Positions 16,894 through 22,991 of a stretch of DNA of 32,287 nt are shown here, piece after piece (within the stretch, counting starts at the first letter, position 1; each line of letters opens with the position of its first letter). The translations under genes and the position numbers were made by a program. This stretch comes from Planctomycetota bacterium (GTDB lineage Bacteria; Planctomycetota; Planctomycetia; Planctomycetales; Planctomycetaceae). The notes beneath the pieces were generated by a model, which saw only the letters and a list, made by a program, of their open reading frames with translations, had not been told where the DNA came from and searched no databases. The stretch covers positions 1 through 32,287 of the forward strand of contig JAADHY010000029.1 of NCBI GenBank assembly GCA_013151585.1, read 5' to 3'.

Positions 16894-17313
16894 TTAACCG
16901 CCGGCGAGCCGGCCGACCAACCGAACGCGAACCGGCAATTTGTATGCGACCCGAGCAAAACAATCCCGAGCCGCCTCGTGGGAAACGCCGCTCAGCTCGA
17001 ACAGGATCGTCCCGGGCTTGACCACCGCCACCCAGCGGTCCGGCTCGCCTTTACCTTTGCCCATTCGCGTCTCCAACGGCCGGGCCGTTACCGGCTTGTG
17101 AGGAAAGATGCGAATATAAAGCTTTCCCTCGCCGCGAATGTATTGGGTCGCGGCGATTCGGCACGCTTCGATCGTCTTGGCGGAAATGTGTCCCGCCTCC
17201 AGGGACTGAAGGCCCCAATCGCCGTAAACGACAAGATTCCCGCGGGTCGCGTTACCTCTTATGCGTCTTCTTTGGCTTTTTCGGTGCTTGACCCTTTTGG
17301 GCATGAGCGCCAT
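16894..17313 (-). CDS. rplP: Ribosomal protein uL16
   Basis: uL16 organises the A-site region of the large subunit. The 139-residue product begins MALMPKRVKHRKSQRRRIRG; the first ATG (17313) is preceded by AAGGAG at 7-base spacing. Family marks are 'AGHISAKTIEACRIAATQYI', 'IRIFPHKPVTARPLETRMGK' and 'GEPDRWVAVVKPGTILFELS'. The first 62 bases overlap the end of rpsC in another frame, and the ribosome-binding site lies inside rpsC codons. Because the basic N-terminus is essential in this family, the overlap is real and not a start error. Confidence 0.96.
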   Translation of the reverse strand: MALMPKRVKHRKSQRRRIRGNATRGNLVVYGDWGLQSLEAGHISAKTIEACRIAATQYIRGEGKLYIRIFPHKPVTARPLETRMGKGKGEPDRWVAVVKPGTILFELSGVSHEAARDCFARVAYKLPVRVRLVGRLAGG

Positions 17314-17953
17314 CGCCAGGCTCCTTATCTTCGTATTCTCCCAAGTCGATCCAGACCTTCACGCCGATCGCCCCTTGTGGCGTACGCGACAGAGCAAAGC
17401 CATAGTCGATGTGCCGGCGCAAGGTGGATAACGGAATGGACCCACGGATCGCCTTCTCCGTCCGAGACATTTCCGCTCCGCCCAGACGACCCGCGAGCTG
17501 AATCTTCACGCCGTGGACCCCGGACTCCATCACCTGGTCCAACGCTCGCTTCATCACCCGTCGAAAACTGCCCCGCTTGGCCAATTGCTGAGCGATCTCT
17601 TCGGCAACGAGCTGGGCACTGCGATAGGGAGAGTTGACTTCGATGATCTTCAGCTCCATGCGACGACCCGTCAACTCTTCCAAATCATCCTTCAGCCGGT
17701 CGACTTCTTGTCCTTTCTTTCCGATGATGATGCCCGGCCGCGCTGTGTGCAGATGGACCACCACATGATCCCGGGTCCGTTCGATCTCGATCTTCGGAAT
17801 CCCGGCGTACTGATACTTCTTCTTGATGTACTGGCGGATTTTCTGGTCTTCGATCAGCAAATTACCGAATTCCTGCTTGGAGGCGTACCAGCGGCTCCGC
17901 CAGTCCTCCATAATGCCAATCCGAAAACCGGTGGGTCGAACTTTTTGTCCCAT
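17252..17953 (-). CDS. rpsC: Ribosomal protein uS3
   Basis: uS3 lines the mRNA entry and has helicase activity. The 233-residue product begins MGQKVRPTGFRIGIMEDWRS and has the KH-domain loop 'RPGIIIGKKGQEVDRLKDDL' and a C-terminal domain 'SGVHGVKIQLAGRLGGAEMS...YGFALSRTPQGAIGVKVWI'. The last 26 residues or so are a polar then lysine-rich tail (QKGQAPKKPKKTHKR), written in the same DNA as the start of uL16. It starts 199 bases after rplV, and a terminator-like hairpin lies in that gap. Confidence 0.96.
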   Translation of the reverse strand: MGQKVRPTGFRIGIMEDWRSRWYASKQEFGNLLIEDQKIRQYIKKKYQYAGIPKIEIERTRDHVVVHLHTARPGIIIGKKGQEVDRLKDDLEELTGRRMELKIIEVNSPYRSAQLVAEEIAQQLAKRGSFRRVMKRALDQVMESGVHGVKIQLAGRLGGAEMSRTEKAIRGSIPLSTLRRHIDYGFALSRTPQGAIGVKVWIDLGEYEDKEPGDGAHAQKGQAPKKPKKTHKR

Positions 17954-18105
17954 TCTCTCAGCCCTTGGCCAAGGGTCCGAGCCGGAGCAATCCCCGGCCG
18001 CTTCGTCGATTTCGTTTCGCCGTTGCCGATACCGGTCTTATTTCTAGTGCTTTTTACAGGACGCGCTTAAGCGTCCATCTGCAGTGTTTTGTCAACGCCG
18101 TCAAC

Positions 18106-18143
18106 AAAAAGGCCCCGCTGCGGCCACAAAAAGCCTCAGCGGG
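18106..18143 (-). terminator. Terminator-like hairpin between rplV and rpsC
   Basis: Read in gene direction, CCCGCTG (18143-18137) pairs with CAGCGGG (18120-18114), with two more G-C pairs inside after one mismatch and a loop of about 10 bases, followed by GCC and TTTTT. It lies 10 bases after the rplV stop. TTTT follows on the other strand as well, so it could work both ways. Partial termination or mRNA 3'-end protection inside the operon is inferred. Confidence 0.5.
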
Positions 18144-18152
18144 TTTTCCAAA

Positions 18153-18497
18153 TCAGACCATTTCCGGGACGTCCAGCCCCACGTGGATATGGGAAAAACG
18201 CTTGCGGATCAGGAAGGCCATACCACGGGCGCGCGGCCGAATGCGTTTCATCATGGGGCCGCCATCGACACGGGCCTCGATGATCCGTAACCGCTCGACA
18301 TTGCGTGCGCCTCGGTCCTCCGCGTTGGCCATGGCCGAGCGCAGGACGCGTTCCAACATCCGCGCGCCCCGATTGGGGTAATAGCGCAGGATGTCCAGCC
18401 CGTCCTGGGCCGTCCGGCCTCGGATGAGTTCCGCAAACGGCCTCACCTTTGTGGCCGAGATTCGAGCGAACTTGTGCGACGCTCTGACAACCGCCAT
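18153..18497 (-). CDS. rplV: Ribosomal protein uL22
   Basis: uL22 lines the exit tunnel through a long beta-hairpin. The 114-residue product starts MAVVRASHKFARISATKVRP and has 'LERVLRSAMANAEDRG' and the hairpin region 'MMKRIRPRARGMAFLIRKRF'. Its length is normal. It is 12 bases after rpsS, so probably co-transcribed with it, and is followed immediately by a terminator-like hairpin. Confidence 0.96.
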   Translation of the reverse strand: MAVVRASHKFARISATKVRPFAELIRGRTAQDGLDILRYYPNRGARMLERVLRSAMANAEDRGARNVERLRIIEARVDGGPMMKRIRPRARGMAFLIRKRFSHIHVGLDVPEMV

Positions 18498-18509
18498 GAC
18501 CGACTCCGA

Positions 18510-18779
18510 CTACTTCTTTCCTTTCGCTCCGTGGCCGCGGAAGGTCCGCGTCACCGCGAACTCGCCCAGCTTGTGGAGCACCATATCTTCAGTGACGTAA
18601 ACGTTAACAAAGTTTCGTCCGTTGTGGACCAGGAAGGTGTGCCCGACGAACTCCGGCGCGATCGTCGATCGTCGCGACCACGTCTTGATGGGCTCTTTGC
18701 GCCCTTGCGCGTTCAATCGCTCAATCTTCTTCAAAAGCTTCGGGTCCACATAAGGACCTTTTTTCAGAGAACGTCCCAT
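18510..18779 (-). CDS. rpsS: Ribosomal protein uS19
   Basis: uS19 sits in the small-subunit head with uS13. The 89-residue product begins MGRSLKKGPYVDPKLLKKIE and has 'IKTWSRRSTIAPEFVGHTFL', 'VHNGRNFVNVYVTEDMVLHK' and 'LGEFAVTRTFRGHGAKGKK', a textbook uS19. It is preceded by GAGGA and lies 17 bases after rplB. Confidence 0.97.
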   Translation of the reverse strand: MGRSLKKGPYVDPKLLKKIERLNAQGRKEPIKTWSRRSTIAPEFVGHTFLVHNGRNFVNVYVTEDMVLHKLGEFAVTRTFRGHGAKGKK

Positions 18780-18796
18780 GATTCTGCGTCCTCGCG

Positions 18797-19654
18797 TCAG
18801 ACTTTCAACTGTCCGTAGCGTTTGGATTTCCGCCGCCGGATGATCGCTTTGGACGATGGTTTCCTGCGCTTGCGGGTTCGGCCGCCCTTGGCCAATTTGC
18901 CTGTCGGGCTACACGGATGCCGCCCGCCCGAGTTACGCCCTTCGCCGCCGCCCATCGGGTGAGCGACAGGGTTCATCGCCGTGCCGCGCACGTGGGGCCG
19001 ACGGCCCATCCAACGCTTCCGGCCGGCTTTGCCCAGCACGATGCTGTTGTGTTCCGAATTGCCGATCTGGCCAATCGTCGCCCGACATTTCGCCGGCAGC
19101 CGCCGCACCTCCCCCGATGGCAACGTGATCTGCGCCCATTTGCCTTCACGAGCATTCAACACCGCGCCCGTCCCGGCACTGCGACACAACTGCCCGCCCC
19201 GGCCGGGCTGCATCTCAATGTTGTGGATCGTCGTCCCCAAAGGAATCCGATCCAAAGGCAAACAGTTTCCAATCTTCGGCTCGGCATCCGGACCGCTCAT
19301 CACCTTGTCGCCGGCTTTCAGCCCTTCCGGCGCCAAGATGTAGCGCTTCTCACCGTCGGCATAGTGCAAGAGCGCAATTCGGGCACTTCGGCAAGGATCG
19401 TACTCAATCGACGCCACCTTCGCGGGAATTGCATCCTTATCCCGCTTAAAGTCGATGATCCGGTACATTTTCTTATGACCGCCGCCGCGATGTCGGCACG
19501 TGATCTTGCCTTGGTTGTTGCGGCCTCCGGTCTTCTTGTACCGCACCAGGAGCGACTTTTCCGGCTTCTTTTTTCGATCGGTGATCTCAGAGAAATCACT
19601 GACCGAGGCGCCCCGTCGCCCGGGCGTTGTCGGCTTGTAATGTCGAATTCCCAT
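18797..19654 (-). CDS. rplB: Ribosomal protein uL2
   Basis: uL2 is needed for subunit joining and peptidyl-transferase activity. The ATG at 19654 gives 285 residues beginning MGIRHYKPTTPGRRGASVSD; the frame is open upstream to 19726 but those residues are not family sequence. Typical segments are 'TGGRNNQGKITCRHRGGGHK' and 'GRRPHVRGTAMNPVAHPMGG', which holds the histidine near the active centre, then 'GGRTRKRRKPSSKAIIRRRK'. A 108-base gap separates it from rplW. Confidence 0.97.
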   Translation of the reverse strand: MGIRHYKPTTPGRRGASVSDFSEITDRKKKPEKSLLVRYKKTGGRNNQGKITCRHRGGGHKKMYRIIDFKRDKDAIPAKVASIEYDPCRSARIALLHYADGEKRYILAPEGLKAGDKVMSGPDAEPKIGNCLPLDRIPLGTTIHNIEMQPGRGGQLCRSAGTGAVLNAREGKWAQITLPSGEVRRLPAKCRATIGQIGNSEHNSIVLGKAGRKRWMGRRPHVRGTAMNPVAHPMGGGEGRNSGGRHPCSPTGKLAKGGRTRKRRKPSSKAIIRRRKSKRYGQLKV

Positions 19655-19762
19655 GGATCGGCCTTTGCTTTCTTCGTCGGATCCTTTCCATTCACGAGCG
19701 GGACATCCGGCCGAACCCGGCCCCACCCGACTTCCTCACGCCCCCTTTCATCGACAAGAAGA

Positions 19763-20071
19763 TCAATAGAAGGCGATTCGGTCTTCCGGATGCAGCTCGA
19801 CGATGGCCTTTTTCCAACGTCGCGTCCGCCCCCATCGCCACCGGTAACGGCGAGGTTTGCCGCGACGGTTCTGCGTACGCACCGCCACCACGCGGACGTT
19901 CCACAACTCTTCCACCGCTCGCTTAATATCCGTCTTGGTCGCCAGCGGATTGACTTCAAACGTGTAGGCGTTGTGCCGTTCAGACAAATGCGTCCCCTTT
20001 TCGGTCACCAGAGGACGCACAATGACCTGGTACGGCTCCAATTCAACCTGACTCGACTTTTGCTCGGCCAT
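19763..20071 (-). CDS. rplW: Ribosomal protein uL23
   Basis: uL23 is at the polypeptide exit, where trigger factor and SRP dock. The 102-residue product has 'VIVRPLVTEKGTHLSERHNA', 'YTFEVNPLATKTDIKRAVEE' and 'VRVVAVRTQNRRGKPRRYRW', typical of the family. The ribosome-binding site GGAAGGTGAG lies just before the ATG at 20071. It is 23 bases after rplD. Confidence 0.96.
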   Translation of the reverse strand: MAEQKSSQVELEPYQVIVRPLVTEKGTHLSERHNAYTFEVNPLATKTDIKRAVEELWNVRVVAVRTQNRRGKPRRYRWRWGRTRRWKKAIVELHPEDRIAFY

Positions 20072-20094
20072 GGCTCACCTTCCGCACTGACCGT

Positions 20095-20952
20095 CTATGG
20101 CTCGCTCGTCTCATCGCCGCCCTTTTGTTCGGCTGCCGGATCCGGTTGGCCAGCAGCCTCCGCCTCTTCCGAAGCGTCCTCCTGCTGAGGGCTTTCGGCA
20201 ACTGGCTCGTTCGGCTGCTCTCCTGCGTCCGGCTCAGACTCGACCACGCCTTCAGCCGCTTCGTCCGCTTGCGACTCGCCGCTTCCGGCTTCCGAAGCGG
20301 GTGCTTCGGCCGTCACTTCTTCAGCCGGCGCTGCCTTGCCGCGCAGTTGATCCAAAGCCGCCGTCGTCAACAGGAGACGCTTTTGCCGAAGCAGAATGTG
20401 CGCATTCAAATCAGAGGCAGGCAGGACATCCAAGAGCGGGATGTTCCGTGAGGACTTCCAGACGATGGGGTCGTGTCGTTCGAGGCTGAGCAGGCAGGTT
20501 TCGGAATCCAGCCCGAGGGCTTTCAGCATACTGGCGACGAGTTTCGTTTTCGGCTCGTCCAGAACCACCTGATCGATCAAGGTGACTTCGTTATCGAGGA
20601 ACTTGCTCAGAAGGGCCATCCGAGTTGCCAGTCGCACCGCCTTTTTCGGCAGCCGATACCCCCAATCCTTAGGCCGCTTGGCAAACGTGTGGCCACCGCC
20701 TCGGCGGATCGGCGTCCGCCGCGCTCCGGCCCGGGCCCGCCCAGTACCTTTCTGGCGATAGAGCTTCCTCGTGCTCCCCCGAACCTCGCCGCGCGACTTG
20801 GTCTTGACCGTCCCAACGCGTCGGCTCGCCTCATACATCACGACGACGTCGTGAAGGAGCTGTTTATTAATCGACGGCGCCAGCTCGGACGGATCAAATT
20901 CGTACGTCCCGACCTGCTCGCCGCTGGCGTTCCGAATCGGCAAGGAAATCAT
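20095..20952 (-). CDS. rplD: Ribosomal protein uL4 with acidic C-terminal tail
   Basis: uL4 reaches into the exit tunnel; in E. coli it also represses the S10 operon. The core (1-205) has 'GEVRGSTRKLYRQKGTGRAR', 'RRTPIRRGGGHTFAKRPKDW' and 'LPASDLNAHILLRQKRLLLT', all typical. Residues about 206-285 form a Glu/Ala/Pro/Ser-rich acidic tail ending 'KGGDETSEP', absent from E. coli L4 (201 residues). I start at the ATG at 20952; a GTG immediately before it could add one residue. It is 10 bases after rplC. Confidence 0.95.
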   Translation of the reverse strand: MISLPIRNASGEQVGTYEFDPSELAPSINKQLLHDVVVMYEASRRVGTVKTKSRGEVRGSTRKLYRQKGTGRARAGARRTPIRRGGGHTFAKRPKDWGYRLPKKAVRLATRMALLSKFLDNEVTLIDQVVLDEPKTKLVASMLKALGLDSETCLLSLERHDPIVWKSSRNIPLLDVLPASDLNAHILLRQKRLLLTTAALDQLRGKAAPAEEVTAEAPASEAGSGESQADEAAEGVVESEPDAGEQPNEPVAESPQQEDASEEAEAAGQPDPAAEQKGGDETSEP

Positions 20953-20962
20953 CACTCCTACC

Positions 20963-21655
20963 CTACACCTTGTTGGTCTGCCGAATCATGACGTAGCTGC
21001 CGTTGGGACCCGGAACAGCCCCTTTTACCAGCAACATGTTGTTTTCCTCGTCGATCCGCACGACCTTCAGATGGCGAACCGTGACGCGGCTATGCCCGTA
21101 GTGGCCCGCCATGCGCGTGCCCTTTAAAACTCGCGACGGATCGGCACTCATCCCGATCGAACCCGGATGACGATGAACCCGCTTGACGCCGTGGGTCGCC
21201 CGCTGGCCCCGGAAGTTGTGCCGTTTCATGACACCTGCCGTGCCGCGGCCCTTGCTTGTCCCGATGACATCCACATACGGCACTTCTGCAAACAGACCGA
21301 CGGTCAGGGTGTCGCCGACGTTCAGATCGACCTGCTCGCCATCCGTTCGGAACTCGCGAATGAACCGCTTCGGCTCGCAGTTGGGCTTGGGCGGAAGCTG
21401 GACGCCAGCCTCGGTCAGCCTCTTGCGTCGCTTGCTGGGCAGCTCAGTCACGTGCCCACGCTCGCTCCGCCGAGCCAATCGTCGCGGCTTATCGGCAAAT
21501 CCGATCTGCACTGCTTCGTATCCGTCCCGGTCCCGCGTCCGGATTTGAAGCACCACGCAAGGCCCCGCCTCGATGACGGTCACCGGCACCAGTACCCCGT
21601 CTTCGTCGTAGACCTGCGTCATCCCGATTTTTCGACCCAATAGTCCGACTGGCAT
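20963..21655 (-). CDS. rplC: Ribosomal protein uL3
   Basis: uL3 begins large-subunit assembly and reaches the peptidyl-transferase centre. The 230-residue product starts MPVGLLGRKIGMTQVYDEDG and contains 'DVIGTSKGRGTAGVMKRHNF', 'HGVKRVHRHPGSIGMSADPS' and 'VLKGTRMAGHYGHSRVTVRH', all family marks. Only a weak Shine-Dalgarno (GAGTGAG) precedes the ATG, and 284 non-coding bases separate it from rpsJ, so expression may depend on elements in that gap. Confidence 0.96.
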   Translation of the reverse strand: MPVGLLGRKIGMTQVYDEDGVLVPVTVIEAGPCVVLQIRTRDRDGYEAVQIGFADKPRRLARRSERGHVTELPSKRRKRLTEAGVQLPPKPNCEPKRFIREFRTDGEQVDLNVGDTLTVGLFAEVPYVDVIGTSKGRGTAGVMKRHNFRGQRATHGVKRVHRHPGSIGMSADPSRVLKGTRMAGHYGHSRVTVRHLKVVRIDEENNMLLVKGAVPGPNGSYVMIRQTNKV

Positions 21656-21718
21656 CGTCGCTCACTCTTTTACTTCGAGTCGTGCTCGGCACTCGAATCT
21701 ATCCACTCCCAAACCGCC

Positions 21719-21848
21719 GGGGCCCGCCAAGCCCCAGACGGCTGATTTTCACCGGCTGGGGGCCGCAAAGAGTCCCCACGCTCCAAGTGGAAGGTCGGGC
21801 GGGGAGGTGCCGAGAGGCTGACAGGAAGCGAGACGCCTCCCCCTGTCA
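21719..21848 (-). promoter_or_regulatory. Possible structured leader upstream of rplC
   Basis: In transcription order this stretch has TGACAGG (21848-21842) able to pair with CCTGTCA (21825-21819), and GGGGAGG (21842-21836) able to pair with CCTCCCC (21807-21801), so the two stems exclude each other by overlap. Further on, GGGG (21777-21774), CCCCAG (21761-21756), CTGGGG (21737-21732) and GGGCCCC (21725-21719) can pair as successive alternatives; the middle hairpin (21761-21732) is strongest, ten positions with one mismatch. This could be an attenuator or protein-binding leader, but GC-rich sequence gives such pairings by chance. Confidence 0.35.
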
Positions 21849-21895
21849 ACAACGCTCCCGTCACTTCAAGAAAAAGGACGAAAGCCGGCCACCCG

Positions 21896-21918
21896 AAAAA
21901 AAACGCAGCGAGCGCCGC
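21896..21918 (-). terminator. Terminator-like hairpin after rpsJ
   Basis: In gene direction GCGGC-GCTC-GCTGC forms a 5-bp stem (one G-U pair) with a 4-base loop, followed by G and eight T (21903-21896). It lies about 22 bases after the rpsJ stop and may cause partial termination between rpsJ and rplC. Confidence 0.45.
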
Positions 21919-21939
21919 TCAGGGTCTCACTTCACCCTC

Positions 21940-22272
21940 TTAACCTCCCGTGGCGCTCGCCTTGATCTTGATATCGACACCCGCTGGCAGCGACAGCTTG
22001 TTCAACGCGTCAATCGTCTTGCCCGTGGGCTGAATAATGTCGATCAACCGCTTATGGGTGCGGATTTCGAACTGCTCGCGGGACTTCTTGTCGATGTGCG
22101 GACTCCGCAGGACGGTATAGCGTTCGATCCGCGTGGGCAGCGGAATCGGACCGCGCACGATCGCCTCCGTGCGTTTGGCCGTATCGACAATCTCGGCCGC
22201 CGCTTGATCCAGAATCCGGTGGTCGTAGGCTTCCATCCGAATTCGAATTCGCTCGTGCTTCGCCGCGGACAC
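21940..22272 (-). CDS. rpsJ: Ribosomal protein uS10
   Basis: uS10 is in the small-subunit head and also serves as NusE in transcription antitermination. The GTG at 22272, preceded by GAGGGGAG, gives 110 residues: MSAAKHERIRIRMEAYDHRI, 'VDTAKRTEAIVRGPIPLPTR' and 'HIDKKSREQFEIRTHKRLID'. A longer frame from 22347 starts inside the -10 element, so it is not used. It is the first gene of the cluster; a promoter is visible about 75 bases upstream, and tuf/fusA are not next to it. Confidence 0.95.
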   Translation of the reverse strand: MSAAKHERIRIRMEAYDHRILDQAAAEIVDTAKRTEAIVRGPIPLPTRIERYTVLRSPHIDKKSREQFEIRTHKRLIDIIQPTGKTIDALNKLSLPAGVDIKIKASATGG

Positions 22273-22346
22273 CCAAATCTCCCCTCTGCCTGAAGTTACG
22301 CTTACGAACGCACAACATCGTCCTTGCCCATCTTGGAGAACGGGCA

Positions 22347-22375
22347 ATGGTAGTGACGGGCAAATCGTTTGTCAA
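22347..22375 (-). promoter_or_regulatory. Sigma-70-like promoter of the ribosomal cluster
   Basis: TTGACA (22375-22370) is a perfect -35, followed by exactly 17 bases and a -10 TACCAT (22352-22347, four of six matches). Transcription would begin near 22340, leaving a leader of about 68 bases before rpsJ. Confidence 0.6.
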
Positions 22376-22991
22376 TAAACGGGCCCAGAGTTTTGGCGGA
22401 AAGCGGCCAAATGATCGCTCGGGCCCTTCCGCCGCGGTGCGATACTGGAAATCCCACGATGTCCACTAGCGTTGCGAGACCTCACCGGTCAGACGGCGCG
22501 CGACCTTTGAGGTCCGGCGCGGCGCCGACGCCCGACGATCCTCCCCCTTGTGAAGCCTCGCACCGCCCGTTCACCATCGAATTGGCGAAGTCGCAACGGA
22601 AGGGCTTCGCCGTTGGTATCCCATTTCCGAGTCCCACTCTCTTCCGCCCTTCGGAAACCTCACTTTTTCTTGTGGTATTTCGTAGCCTTCTCCACGCGAC
22701 GAGTGAAGGGGGGCCTCGCAGCAGCGGGCCACAGGACTGCCAGCCGATCTTCTCTCCGGCGGGCGCAGAAAGGACATCCATTGACGCGGCTCCAGTTTTC
22801 GTGACTTGTACTACCAGCGACTTTGCGACTCATACAACCTCTGGCTCGCGCGCGGGTCGCCGGTCGGCCGGTTGGGTGTGGGTCAGACTGATGTTGATGC
22901 ACGGGGCGAGTTTTTCTAACATGCCGCGACCACGCATTCCTCTCTCCCCTTTCCGACCTTCACGACCCACCTTTCGATCGGGATCACTGCC
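22376..22991. other. Divergent intergenic region, rpsJ / secretin
   Basis: About 616 bases lie between the rpsJ promoter and the secretin start. The only signals seen are the rpsJ promoter at one edge and a possible secretin promoter at 22894-22922. A plus-strand frame starting at 22369 crosses the region, but it has low-complexity, out-of-frame composition and runs into the secretin gene in another frame, so I do not call it. Confidence 0.4.
22894..22922 (+). promoter_or_regulatory. Possible promoter of the secretin gene
   Basis: TTGATG (22894-22899), a 17-base spacer and TAACAT (22917-22922) each match four of six consensus bases. The start would be near 22929, about 63 bases before the GTG. 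Confidence 0.38.

Noticed and set aside
18917..20188. Plus-strand open frame of 423 codons opposite rplB and rplW
   Set aside because: It lies opposite strongly conserved ribosomal genes, has no family pattern and follows from GC-rich codon bias.
21820..21849. TTGACA in the rpsJ-rplC gap as a second promoter
   Set aside because: No acceptable -10 at 16-18 bases; the bases fit better as one arm of a hairpin.
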